64,000 nucleotides of DNA, taken from Diplolepis rosae (lineage: Eukaryota > Arthropoda > Insecta > Hymenoptera > Diplolepididae). Under the pieces are notes generated by a model. That model did no database searches, was not told the DNA's origin, and was given only the letters and a program-made list of their open reading frames with translations. Shown here in pieces: positions 32,277-42,798 of this stretch. Location of the stretch: positions 10,000,001 through 10,064,000 of the forward strand of contig JAPYXD010000736.1 in the NCBI GenBank assembly GCA_030998225.1, read 5' to 3'. The first letter of the stretch is position 1; every line of letters begins with the position of its first letter. Made by a program: the position numbers and the translations under genes.

Positions 32277-33179
32277 ATGTCATCGCTAAGCAACTCTTCC
32301 TTCAAACAATACGATTGTTGTTTTAAGAAATGGTGGAATTTTTGTAAGGAACGGAGCCTGAACCCTTTCTCAAGTTCAGTTCCAGAAATATTAGTTTTCT
32401 TATCTGAATTGTTTGATAACGGAGCAGCACATAATTCGATAAACTGTTATAGGTCAGCTATTTCTTTGTTAGTTGGGCCAGAAATGGCCACGGACCCGAG
32501 AATTTTACGTTTTTTTAGAGGCATCTCAAAACTGCGCCCGTCGAAACCAAAATACGATTCAACTTGGGACCCCAAGATCGTACTTAAATATTTTACTTCA
32601 TTGCCTTCGAATGAAGAATTGTCGATAAAACAATTAGCAAAAAAACTCATATGCTTACTAGCGTTAATAACGGGTCTCAGAATGTAAACGTTTGCACAAA
32701 TTAAAACTATTAATATAAAAACAACAACAGAGGGAGCGGAAATTAAAATCCCTGATCAAATTAAAACGTCCGGGGCAAACAAAAAGCAACCATGCTTGAC
32801 TTTGCCCTATTACCTACAAGACGAAAAAATCTGTGCTGCTTCTACTCTCCGATCTTATTTAAACAGAACTAGAAATATGAGAGAAGACAGTGTATCGCTC
32901 TTCATTTCATTTCAAAAACCGTACAGGGACGTCACGACGCAAACTCTAAGCCGGTGGGTAAAAGATTGTCTTCAAGAAAGTGGAATAGATACACAGATTT
33001 TTACAGCTCATTCAACACGATATGCGTTGACTTCTGCAGCTAATAGAAACGGCTTAGATTTAGATACTATACGTAGAACAGCGGGTTGGACTCCGAACTC
33101 CAACATATTCTCAAAATTTTATAATTTAAAGCTAGTTCCTGCGAACGATTTGTATGCCAACGCTGTCCTCATTTCCTAG
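32277..33179 (+). pseudogene. DIRS tyrosine recombinase, interrupted
   Basis: The N-terminal SAM-like domain (SFKQYDCCFKKWWNFC) is followed by the catalytic domain. The first Arg is in LLALITGLRM at 32684, where a TAA follows almost at once. After a damaged stretch (32688-32795) the frame resumes with FTAHSTRYALTSAANRNG (His-x-x-Arg), RRTAGW, and SKFYNL carrying the nucleophilic Tyr. All key residues except those in the damaged middle are still readable. It would have integrated circular DNA without a target duplication. Confidence 0.82.
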
Positions 33180-33298
33180 TTCAGGAGAATTATTCACATT
33201 GTTTAATACTAGTTTGAGTCAATAAAGAAAAAAGAAAATGTTTAATTTAAATCCTAGTATTGAAACATTACCATACAACGCCGGAACATGCTGTAAAA

Positions 33299-33415
33299 AT
33301 CTACATGTTTGATCATTTCGGAAGAGGCGCTAACTACAATTTAGGGATTAAACGAACTTACCTGTAAGTGAAGTTCTACTCTAATTGTATGAAGCGCCTC
33401 TTCCGAAATGATCAC
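33299..33415. repeat. DIRS internal complementary region
   Basis: It joins a direct copy of the right-repeat edge (CTACATGTTTGATCATTTCG) to the complement of 33617-33682 and ends AAGCGCCTCTTCCGAAATGA. This bridge is what lets a DIRS transcript be copied to a circle. Confidence 0.75.
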
Positions 33416-33682
33416 TCCCACCCTTTGCCTTTTCCCATCTCAAATAAAAAATTTGAGCCCTAACAATTGTTCCGGTGAAACTTCAAAATAATGACAAACT
33501 GTGTCAACGAAGGAAGGTTGCCGAGGGGTCACACTGTATTTTGTTTTAATACTTTAAAATACGTGGCGAAATTGGCGGGAAGTAGACCTACTACATGTTT
33601 GATCATTTCGGAAGAGGCGCTTCATACAATTAGGATAGAACTTCACTTACAGGTAAGTTCGTTTAATCCCTAAGTTGTATTT

Positions 33683-33866
33683 TCACTATTTAAATCAAAT
33701 TAAATCAATAATTTGTGTCTTTTTTGATATTCTATAGGCTCATATTTTTTTTACATAATTTTCCGAAATTTTCTCTGGGACAATACTTTTCCGGCACTTT
33801 GCCTCGCGAAAAGAGAAACGGAAGATGTCTCGCGCGCCTAAACGGTTATTGCACGGAGACCCTCAA
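33683..33866. other. Short interval between DIRS and the palindrome
   Basis: AT-rich. The ATG of the small frame at 33825 lies at its end. Confidence 0.35.
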
Positions 33867-34022
33867 TTATTAACCACTTTTATTCTGACAATTTATACTA
33901 GAGAAACAAAGAGAGAGAACAAGTTGTTGAAATTTCCTTCTGGGGAGGAGGTTACTAAATCTAAACTTACTGATTATTTCGAATGCCGCCGTTTAGGTGT
34001 AGAATCCAAACTGGAGCCTTAA
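33825..34022 (+). CDS. Small hypothetical frame at the palindrome edge (65 codons)
   Basis: Begins MSRAPKRLLHGDPQLLTTF and ends KLTDYFECRRLGVESKLEP with TAA at 34020-34022. No known domain. A second copy is read on the minus strand at about 38939-38783 in the other palindrome arm. There the sequence FPSGEEVTKSKLTDYFECR is retained but a Lys codon has become TAG (GAAACATAG). Amino-acid conservation over the distal part exceeds that of the flanking tandem repeat, so it may once have been coding. A non-coding repeat is the main alternative. Confidence 0.3.
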   Translation: MSRAPKRLLHGDPQLLTTFILTIYTRETKRENKLLKFPSGEEVTKSKLTDYFECRRLGVESKLEP

Positions 34023-34033
34023 AGATTCTTCAG

Positions 34034-35040
34034 AATTGCGAGTGTGAAACTATAAAATTGATCTAAATAACTAAAATTGCAAAAAACTGAAACTGTAACA
34101 AAACAAACCAAATATTTCTGTAAAAATACTGGGGGGAGAACATTAAAGAATAGCACGTGTGACAGATAAACGTTGTGGTGAACCGATATAAATGAATTAT
34201 ACATGCGAAACTATAAAATTGGTCTGAATAACTAAATTTGCAAAATAATGAAAACTGTACAAAAAATTTTTCATAAAAATACAAAGGGAAAAAACTTAAA
34301 AGTTTACACGTGTGACCAATGAACATTGTGGTAAAAATGACATAAAAGAATTGCAAGTTTGAAAATATAAAATTTGGTTTGAATAACTAAATTTGCAAAA
34401 AAAATGAAAACTGTACAACAAATTTTTTTGTAAAATTACTAAGGAGAGAAACCTAAGAAATTGTGCATGTGAAGGATAAGCATTGTGATAAAAAAAACGG
34501 TATAAATTAATTGTACATGTGATATACTATAAAATTGGTCTAAACTAAATCTACAAAAAAATATAAAAACTGTTCAAAAAATTTTTTTCTTTAAAAATTC
34601 AAAAAATATTGCACTTGTGACTGATAACCATTGTAGAAAAAGATATAAATCAATTTCACATTTGAAAATGTAAAATTGTTCTAAAAAAACTAAATTCAAT
34701 GAAATAAAAACTGTGAATAAAAAGTCAAAAACAAAATAGTGAACTCTCATCACAATAAAATATGACCAAAACAATAAAATTGACCTGTTATTCGTTTAAG
34801 TAAAAAACGATATAAATCAATTGTACACGTGACATACTAAAAAATTGGTCTAAACTAAATTTACATAAAATAAAAACTGTACAAAAAAAATGTTTTCTAT
34901 AAAAATCCAAACAAAGAGACTTAAAAAATTGCACGTTTGGCGGATAACCATTGTGGAAAACGATATAAATCAATTACATATGTGAAACTGTAAAAATGTT
35001 CTAAAAGTAACTGAATTTAACGAAATAGGAACAGTGAATA
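34034..35040. repeat. Tandem repeat, period about 155 bp, seven units
   Basis: The marker GTGAAACTATAAAATTGRTCT recurs at about 34044, 34204, 34361, 34519, 34662, 34828 and 34981. Each unit also has a CACGTGTGAC-like block and GATATAAAT near its end. Two inverted units occur at 38340-38655. Short frames on either strand here are shadows of the repeat. Confidence 0.8.
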
Positions 35041-35627
35041 AAAAGTCTAAAAACCCGTGAACTCATCACAATAAAATATCACCAAAACAAGAACTGACCT
35101 ATTATTTGATTAAGTGGACGGACAGTCGTTGTTGAAAAAAATTGAAGTGACACAATCACAAATTTTCGTTTTTTTCCTACTTTTATTTCGTCGCGAAAAA
35201 GGTGAGCACATCATTTTGGTAAATACAATCCTGTCACTACGGATTTTTCTTCTAAACTGAGTTGCATTTGGCAACAGAGTTGGAAAAAGCTTTGTAGAGT
35301 AAAGTGGAGGGTGAGGTTTTTTTCATAGGAGTCTCGGTTAAAGGGAAAGGAGAGAAAAAAAATTGTGTAAAGATGTCCACAAGATGACCAGGATATTGTG
35401 ACAAAAGGGGGATATGAGATTTGAGACGAGTCATAAACAGTCTGTTTATAACTGTTAGAAATTTCTACCGCAATCTACCGAAACATGTGACTGGGTTTTT
35501 TTTTATTCAGTCACATTAATTGCGACTCGTCTCCAATCTTAAACCCCCCTTTTGTTAGAGTATCCTGTTCATCTTGTGGACATCTTTACACACTTTTTTT
35601 CCTCTCCTTTCCCTTTAACCAAGGCGG

Positions 35628-35941
35628 ACGATCAAAGCTTGATCGGGCTCGGTAAGCTGAGGATGGGGTGGGTGAACTGCCGCATCCGGGGGCATGTCGA
35701 GGTTGTCCGGTGCTTCAGGTGCCAGGGTTATGGCCATGTGTCGCGCGGCTGCACGCTTCCAGGCAGGAAGGACGCCTGCTGTAGGTGTGGGGGTGCGTCG
35801 CACGTGCCCAAGGAGTGCAAGGATCCGCCTAGGTGCCCGACATGTGCTGATAGGGGCGAAAAAGATGTCGCCCATGCTTCGGGGAGCGGTTTTTGCCCAA
35901 CATTCAGGGCGGAGCTCCGAAGGTTGAGGGGTGGAAAGTGA
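35628..35941 (+). pseudogene. LINE copy 2 ORF1 C-terminus (three CCHC zinc knuckles)
   Basis: After KLRMGWVNCRIRGHVEVVR come CFRCQGYGHVSRGC, CCRCGGASHVPKEC and CPTCADRGEKDVAHASGSGFC, the nucleic-acid-binding knuckles of an R1-type ORF1 protein. ORF1 ends at TGA 35939-35941 and overlaps the ORF2 frame, which is open from 35893. The first two thirds of ORF1 are missing by truncation. Confidence 0.8.
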
Positions 35942-36351
35942 AGTTCCTACAGCTCAACCTCGGGAGAGGGAAGGAAGCCCAGAACCTTCTGATGCAGACT
36001 GCCAAGAGGAGGGGGCCGGATGTGTTGCTCATTAGTGAGCAACACAAATGGTCCGAAAACTCTGCTTGGTACCAGGATGCATTAGTGAGGGATGGGATCC
36101 TTGTTTGTAGCGCTGATTTGAGCATCGGGGATTTCCTGAAGACCGACGCGGGGTTCGTTTGGGTGGAGGTGGCGGGGGTGCGTGTGTACAGCTGCTACTT
36201 CTCTCCCAACGATCCTTTCGAGAGGATTTTACGTTCAGACGGAGAGCGGGGGGGGGGGGGGGTAAACCGCACGTTTGCCGCGCCCCGTCTTGTCTCAAGG
36301 ATAGTCGACTGGTGCGTCCTCCAGGTAATAACCTTGAGTGACCACCAGTGA
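35893..36351 (+). pseudogene. LINE copy 2 endonuclease domain, damaged
   Basis: The apurinic-type endonuclease start is clear: LQLNLGRGKEAQNLL (Asn motif) and DVLLISEQHKW (catalytic Glu). After VYSCYFSPNDPFERIL a run of about 15 G (36248-36262) disrupts the frame. A large part of the domain is missing before the ITLSDHQ motif, which holds the C-terminal His, at about 36330-36351. A TGA follows. Confidence 0.75.
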
Positions 36352-36525
36352 ATTGTGTTTAGCATCCGGGAACGGAGCCGCCCAGTGAATACGGGAAGGG
36401 GCGGCAAAGGATGAAGCCCCTCCTGGAACACAAGACGACTCAGCAAAGACAAGCTACAAAAACATCTTGAGGAAACCAGGCTCATAGATGAGTCTGCTTA
36501 TGAGTAAGCTAAGTCTGATGGGTCG

Positions 36526-38280
36526 TTGGAGTACACCGTGCGGGCGGCGAGGCGGAAAGTGGTCGCAGCATGTGACCACTCGATGCCTCGACGAGGGCAC
36601 GGGCGTACTGGGGACTCGATGTACTGGTGGAACGACCAGTTGTCTGTCCTGCGTCGGGAATACCTCGCAGCGCGGCGGAGATTCACCCGCTCAAAGGGTG
36701 ATTCTCTACTGCACGAGGCGTGGAAAAAATCAAAATCAGCTCTGAGGCAAGGCATAAAGAAAAGCCGACTTCAGTGCTGGAAAGACTTGATCCGTAAGGT
36801 CGAGAAGGACCCATGGGGTATCGCCTTCAAAATAATCACCAAGAGATTGGTGACTAGAAGAAAGACCCCGGGCCTGGATAATCTCGATCGAGCCAGGTAC
36901 ATCGTGCGAAGCTTGTTTCCGCATGTAGAGCCGCTCCAAAGAGAGGACCGAAGCTCCTGCATGGTCCGGCGCGAAGAACTCTTCACTCTCGAAGAACTAC
37001 AGAGTGCGGGTGGGAGGCTTAAGGTAAATGCAGCGCCGGGGATCGACGGGGTGCCAAACGAGATCCTCAAAGAGGTGATCGGGGCATACCTGGAGAACCT
37101 CCTGGAAGCCTTAAACTCCTGTCTTCGGGAGGGGAGATTCTTCGCAGACGGGAATAAGTAGAGGTTGGTCCTGCTGAGGACGGGCAACAAACCTGTAGGG
37201 GATGCCTCATCGTATAGACCAATATGCCTGTTGGATACGATGGGGAAACTTCTGGAGGAAATGATCCTACAAAGACGACAGGGTCACATGGTCCGCGAGA
37301 ATGGTCCCTCGGAAAACCAGTTCGGCTTTTGGAAAGGCAGGTCCACAGTTGACGCCATTCAGACGTTGGTGGACATCGCCACTAAAGCAAGAAGAGGAAC
37401 GGGTAAGCGTAAGAGATTCTGCGCGTTGGTCAGCATTGACATACGCAATGCGTTCAATACCGCTAGATGGAACGTCTGCATCGAGACGATGGTGCGGAAA
37501 AAGGTTCCAGACTACCTGTTGCGAATTATAGATGACTATCTGAGCGACAAGTGGGTGATATACGAGGGCGACAAATGGTCTTTCAAGGAAGAGATGACCT
37601 GTGGCGCTCCTCAAGGGTCGCGGGTGGGTCCACTCGTTTAGAACGTCATGTACGACAATTTCCTGCGCATGGACCTGCCTGCTGGAACGAGCATCATCGG
37701 CTTTGCGGATGACGCACTTGTCGTGTGCGCCGCTGACGACGTCAAAATCCTGGATCTGAGGATCAATGATAGACTGTGGCGGGCAAAGCGTTGGTTGGAT
37801 AGCAGATGCCTGATGCTTTGCTGGTCACAGACAGGAGATCCTTCAAATACCCGAGGATCGTTCTCGGGGAACATGATATCGAGTGGAAAAAGAGCATTAA
37901 GTACCTGGGTGTGCAGTTGGATCGAAGGCTTAGCTTCGAAGAACACCTGCAGATCGCGACTGCCAAAGCCATCCAATGTGGGGCCGCCCTGAATCGGCTC
38001 ATGCCCAGCATTGATGGACCCAGAGAAGCTAAGAGAAGGCTGGTGGCGAGCGTGGTGAATTCGAAGCTGCTTTATGCAGCTTCGATCTGGGCAAGTGCCC
38101 GTAACAACCATGCTATCCTGAAGAGGCTGTTCTAGGCACAGAGAGGTGTGGTGATGAGAATTTTCTCAGCATACTGAACTTTGTCGACGAGCGCTGTGCT
38201 GGTCCTAGCGAGCGTCCCACCAATAGATTTATTGGCAGAGGAAAGGAAGGAGACCTTCCAGCTCCGTAAGGAGCTCACCT
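36526..38280 (+). pseudogene. LINE copy 2 reverse transcriptase, broken
   Basis: Blocks: 36526-37161 (WWNDQLSVLRREY ... NAAPGIDGVPNEILKEV), 37165-37641 (ASSYRPICLLDTMGKLLEE ... SIDIRNAFNTARWN ... GAPQGSRVGPLV), 37648-37850 (FADDALVVCAADDVKIL) and 37806-38135 in another frame (LGVQLDRRLSFEEH). The FADD catalytic pair is intact but the frame changes several times. Compared with copy 3 it has accumulated stops at 37159 and 37639. Confidence 0.82.
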
Positions 38281-38652
38281 GATTAACAAACGTGCAATGT
38301 TGTATATCTCTTTTTTTTTAATTTTATAGAAAAAAATTTTTTTGTACAGTTTTTATTTTATGTAAATTTAATTTAGACCAATTTTATAGTTTCGCATGTA
38401 TAATTGATTTATATCAGTTCACCACAATGTTTATCTGTCACACGTACAATTCTTTAATGTTCTCCCCCCAGTATTTTTACAGAAATATTTGATTTGTTTT
38501 GTTACAGTTTCAGTTTTTTGCAATTTTAGTTATTCAGACCAATTTTATAGTTTCACACTCGCAATTCTTTTATATCATTTTTTACAACAATGTTCATCGG
38601 TCACACGTGCAAATTTTTTAAGTTTCTTCCTTTGTATTTTTTATAGAAATAA

Positions 38653-38757
38653 ATTCTCACTGATGAGGACTCCAATCTGAGTCGAAACGTTTGAAAATAT
38701 GAAACTTTGAGTTACATTTTTTCTGGACCCTAAAGCCAACTAAGAACATCAAAAATA
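38653..38757 (+). ncRNA. Hammerhead-ribozyme-like core (tentative)
   Basis: From 38660 the sequence reads CTGATGAG, GACTC, loop CAATCT, GAGTC, GAAAC. That is the CUGAUGA box, a perfect 5-bp stem II and the GAAA box in hammerhead order. One unpaired G sits between the CUGAUGA box and stem II. A possible stem III (AAAC/GTTT) directly follows but has almost no loop, and a stem I/cleavage site was not established. Hammerheads are known in Penelope-like elements and other insect repeats. It lies in sequence present only in the right palindrome arm. Confidence 0.3.
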
Positions 38758-38939
38758 TTTGAATATTCTGAAGAATCTTTAAGCGTCCAGTTTGGATTCT
38801 ACACCTAAACAGCGGCATTCGAAATAATCAGTAAGTTTAGATTTAGTAACCTCCTCCCCAGAAGGAAATTTCAACAACTTGTTCTCTCTCTATGTTTCTT
38901 TAGTATAAATTGTCAGAATAAAAGTGGTTAATAATTGTG

Positions 38940-39505
38940 AATTTTTGGTAAACTTTATTTGTTATCTATCCTCATCCCCGTTTCGCTAGAGAAATCTTTT
39001 AGGTCTCTTCTCCGATCAAAAAGAAGGAGAAATAAATATAATAATGTTTAAATATATTTTTAAAATTTTTTTACCGCATGTATTATAAATTCAGCTATAA
39101 ATAAAGTAGTTTATACTAAGAAGAAAACAACACGGTGGAAAATGAAAATTTCGGTTTCGGAAATACTGCCAAACTTTCTTAAAAAGTGCTATTAGAGTAT
39201 GAAAGAAAGCACGAATTTAGATTCTTTTCCTAGATATTTTAGCAACTATAAGAAATTAAAATATATTTCGTTGAAGAAAGCAATACGGAAGATATCTTAT
39301 GATTGTATTTGGTTACAACATTTAATCGTAATTTCAAGTTTTGTGATCCATTAGAGAAAATACATATATCGGTTCTTCAATTGAGAGTAAACCTTGCCTA
39401 AAAATACACCACAGTATGAATTGTGGAACGTATTGTGGAGTTTGTGTCATTTTGCGCACACTTCAAATTGTTTAATAGTCAGTCCTATACTTTCAGAAGA
39501 CGATA
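38940..39505. other. AT-rich sequence without a gene
   Basis: Nothing recognised on either strand. Confidence 0.35.
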
Positions 39506-39856
39506 ACCAGGTGGAAATACTGGCGTGGTACTGGCATAGTGCTGGCATAAGCACGGCATACCACAGGCGTGGCTCCGAAAGGTAACTTGCCTGGAAGTTG
39601 TCTATCGGTACTTGCGCGGTACTGGACACCGGTACCATGCCAGCACTGAAATCTGCACTGGTTTAGTACTGGAATTGCTCTGCAGTTGGTTGTTAGCAGA
39701 CACTTGGTCTCAGGACTGGACCTGTACTATGCCAGTACCGCGCCATTCCTCGGCCCGGTACCAACTGTCCAGTACAGGCATTGCTCCTTGTTTACAACTA
39801 GCGCAGTACTATGCCGTTTGCAAATACTGGCATGAATCCGACTTTTCCACCTGGGT
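39506..39856. mobile_element. MITE with ACCAGGTGGAAA ends, TA-flanked
   Basis: The tips ACCAGGTGGAAA and TTTCCACCTGGGT mirror each other next to TA. The interior is unusually GC-rich and made of short RTACTGG / CCAGTAC / TGGCAT words in both orientations, so it would fold extensively. No coding content. Confidence 0.6.
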
Positions 39857-40640
39857 ACATAAATTTATAAAATATATTAGTAGTAATTGCACGCAAAAAA
39901 ATGATTAGCTGGTAAAAAGAAACATATCGCTGTTCCAGCTTTGTAATTAACTATCCTAACTATAAATCTGGCTGATATTACTAAAAAAGTCCTGGTGACA
40001 GCTACACATTTTTTTCCGTATGTCTTTTCTGTGGGCAATGTTACTCCATTCGCCCGTGCACACCTTATTTTTGGCATAAGACTGACTACTAGACTCGACC
40101 ATACAGGTTCTAGGAGTGTCTACTGAAATACCTCGGCCGCTTGAATTGTTCCATCACCCTAGGTTTTCGAGATATCCTAACCTAAAAGTCCTGTTTCATT
40201 ATTATTCTTCAGAATATCCAAACTGGAGTCCCTTAAAATTCAAACCGAAAGCCTTTCATTCTGAACTGAAAATTTTTAAATTCTGAACTTGAACCTCTTT
40301 ATATAAACTTGGAAACTGAAGGAAACACTGATCATCTAAACTTCTGAACAAATGTACTTCAAATTCTTAAGTTGTCTTCACGGTTTTCACACTCTAGAGC
40401 AGAGTATTTTCCAAAGGAATAAGTGTTTTTATAGACCCTTTTCTGGTCGATACCTTCCTGGCCTGTCACAGCATGGGTCGATATCTTCCTGACATCATCC
40501 TCCCCTTTATTTAATTGCTTTTTATAAAATGGGAAAAAAATGTAGAGAATAAGTCTTCTCTCTTGTTCCCCGATTTTCCTTCATCTCGGATCAGTGAACC
40601 TTCAGGTTCACTCTTTTGCCGCGGCGGTAGGTATTAGAAC
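39857..40640. other. AT-rich sequence without a gene
   Basis: No coding or repeat structure was recognised. Confidence 0.35.
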
Positions 40641-41312
40641 AGTATATTATGTGCCTAGGCGCATAATGAGGGTTATTACGCGACGAGCGACAATGCTCGC
40701 AGGAGATCGAAGCCGAGGCGCGATCAGTCCTGCGAGTATTTAAAGCGAGTCTTGTAATTACCCGAATTGTGCGTGTTTTTCTGCGTACACTCGAATCCAA
40801 TCTGAAAAGGTCGAAATTGCCGTGATTATCGCCCATCCCACTTGAAATTTTGCGAATACTTCCGGCCATTTTGATATTCTCGATCTTGTGTAGTAGTAGC
40901 GCATTGTAATAGACGCATACGCAGTTCAAATGTACAGGGCTTTGTCAGTACGGTGCTAACGCTGTACGAAGAAGAAGTGAGAAGAAGAAGAATAAGAAAA
41001 AGATTGCGTTCCACTGCAAGACTATATGCGCATGCGCAGTTCAATTTCTACATTGTATACCTCTGTAACGGAATATACAACATTCTTTTACTCTCAGCTG
41101 TAACGGAAAAACGAGTTTCCGCGGCTGAGGCACATAAAATAGAATATGTGCCAATGCACACAATGCGGGTAATTACGAGACTCGCTTAAAATGCTCGCAG
41201 GAATGATCGCGCCTCGGCTTCGTCTCAGCTTTGTCCCGGCTTCGATATCCTGCGAGCATTTTAAGCGAGTCTCGTAATTACCCGCATTATGCGCCTAGGC
41301 ACATAATATACT
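40641..41312. mobile_element. Element with 40-bp inverted ends and nested hairpins
   Basis: AGTATATTATGTGCCTAGGC (40641) and its complement ending at 41312 start inverted repeats of about 40 bp. Just inside each end is a further hairpin based on AATGCTCGCAGGA / TCCTGCGAGCATT (40669-40765 and 41166-41287). The middle (41019-41140) is shared with 24763-24900. No transposase is seen. Confidence 0.6.
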
Positions 41313-41640
41313 ATTGCACAGGTTATTATTATGAATAGATATTGACGATCACAGGACGTGACACATATTAGGCAAACGCTTAGCGTTGCTGACTGTGAAG
41401 CGATAGATTTGAGTAGATAGGTTTAGATTCGAATCTTCTAAGTGTTAGAAATTTTATTTGTATGATATGAACTTTAAACAATAATGTATAAAATAATTAC
41501 GCATGTGTAAATCTAATTATCTCATAAAAAGAGACTTGCATACCAGTAAGTACAGTTTTGTTTTAAAGTAAATATCACACATTTTTAAAATATATTCTAT
41601 ATTTAGTTTTCATTTACAAGATCATCACATGGGATAAAAG
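41313..41640. other. AT-rich sequence without a gene
   Basis: Nothing recognised. Confidence 0.35.
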
Positions 41641-41917
41641 TACACGGAGAAAAATAGTTTGAGAAACTTTACTCAACTTTTGAACAATGTTGAGATATAT
41701 AGACAAGTTGGAGATTATTGAATATTATTGTAATAATTTGTGACTTACATTTTGAAACTTTACCCGACAATTTTAAAGTTTACTGGACTGTAATGCATTC
41801 TTTAACATTTGGTACATCACAAATTATTACAATAATATAAAATAATTTCCAACTTGTTCATGTCCCAGCTTTGCTGAAAAGTTGTGTAAAGTTTCTAGAT
41901 CTATTTTTCTCTGTGTA
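41641..41917. mobile_element. MITE with TACACGGAGAAAAATA ends
   Basis: The 5' end TACACGGAGAAAAATAG mirrors CTATTTTTCTCTGTGTA at the 3' end. A second mirrored block lies further in (AATATTATTGTAATAATTTG versus CAAATTATTACAATAATAT). About 277 bp. The tip resembles that of the MITE at 21302-21598. Confidence 0.65.
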
Positions 41918-42419
41918 TGTGCTGAACATTGGTTGAAATTCCTGTTACATAGTATCTTTGTAATATTTAGAAGTTATCAATACCGTTCTCGTTTACTTGA
42001 TTCCCTGAGTCAAATTTAAAGAATTGACATGTTTGCCATTTAAGTACTGGCCAAACTGATAGAATTTACCAGTATTCAAGTAAATTCTACGGTTCATTTT
42101 TTTTCTTGTCGAATTCTACGTTATTGGATGAATTAACGTAAATTTCCAATTGTACTTCCACGTGAAAATTACCAGATAGGAAAATTAGCAGATATTGCTA
42201 TAATATCGTATTCGTAGATAGTAAAAATGATGTTTAGATTCCATATTTAAAAATATGTGATCATGCCACATCTACAAGTCGTTCGAGATACAATGGTAAT
42301 TATTACATCATACATAATTAGTTAGCAGAAAAAGTCATGAAATTTTTTGAAACGATAAGAAATAATAAACAAATATACATATACATTTATGGAATTATGG
42401 AAAGATATAGTAAATTGCG

Positions 42420-42798
42420 CAACTAGGTAAAAAAAAATTTATTTAGCGAGTGTGAAGTTTGATACCCGAGCAAAACGAGGTCAACAATCACACGAGTAAA
42501 ATAAATGTTTTTCTCGTGTTTCATACACAGAATTAAAAGTCTTGAATTGGTTACGTCTAACAGACGATTCTGGTTTTAATTTAGCTACCCCGTGTATAAG
42601 CGCATAAGTCTGTCCTTCTGTAATGGTCTACTTTATATCAGATCACAAAGAAGCCCATTTTTGGATTTAATTTCAGACTTTTTTTTCTGTGGATGATTTT
42701 TTTCTATTGGGGGGGGGGGGGGCGGTCAAAAAATGAATTTGGTTGCCCCGCATGAGGCAATATAATGCACTTTTTGACCCGCTAGTAGAAAAAAAAAA
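42420..42798. repeat. Dispersed repeat related to 24890-25025
   Basis: It contains TTGCGCAACTAGG, a G run at 42710-42722, and the palindromic TTTGGTTGCCCCGCATGAGG followed by CCCGCTAGTAGAAAAA, all matching the family at 24.9 kb. The preceding 41918-42419 is AT-rich with nothing recognised. Confidence 0.5.

Larger units (their letters stand above)
29252..33682 (+). mobile_element. DIRS-type tyrosine-recombinase retrotransposon, near full length
   Basis: The left inverted terminal repeat 29262-29385 is the complement of 33489-33622. Between the recombinase gene and the right repeat lies an internal complementary region (33299-33415). One part repeats CTACATGTTTGATCATTTCG and another part is the complement of the outer right edge (33617-33682). 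Inverted termini plus an internal complementary region, in place of LTRs, is the defining DIRS layout. Gag, RT/RNase H, a methyltransferase-like domain and a tyrosine recombinase follow in the usual order. Stops and an altered RT active site show it is inactive. Confidence 0.88.
35622..38285 (+). mobile_element. R1-clade non-LTR retrotransposon, copy 2
   Basis: A GC-rich insert, cut off on its 5' side inside ORF1 at about 35622 and on its 3' side at about 38285 within ORF2 (homology ends at RKELT, followed by AT-rich palindrome sequence). It has the end of ORF1 with zinc knuckles, an overlapping ORF2 with endonuclease, and reverse transcriptase. Several frameshifts, stops (for example TAG at 37159-37161 and 37639-37641) and a 15-G run make it inactive. 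It sits in the right arm of the palindrome. Confidence 0.85.
33867..38939. repeat. Giant imperfect palindrome, split by LINE copy 2
   Basis: Three left-arm zones have inverted partners: 33867-34040 with 38755-38939, about 34040-34330 with 38340-38655, and 35334-35433 with 35520-35624. The centre is near 35477. The right arm is interrupted by the LINE at 35622-38285. It lacks a counterpart to most of 34400-35330, and it has gained about 110 bp (38653-38757) carrying a hammerhead-like core. The arms are diverged by many point changes, so the duplication is old. Confidence 0.7.

Noticed and set aside
34034..35040. CRISPR-like array
   Set aside because: Repeats are about 155 bp, diverged and continuous, without short identical repeats and unique spacers; this is a eukaryotic tandem repeat.
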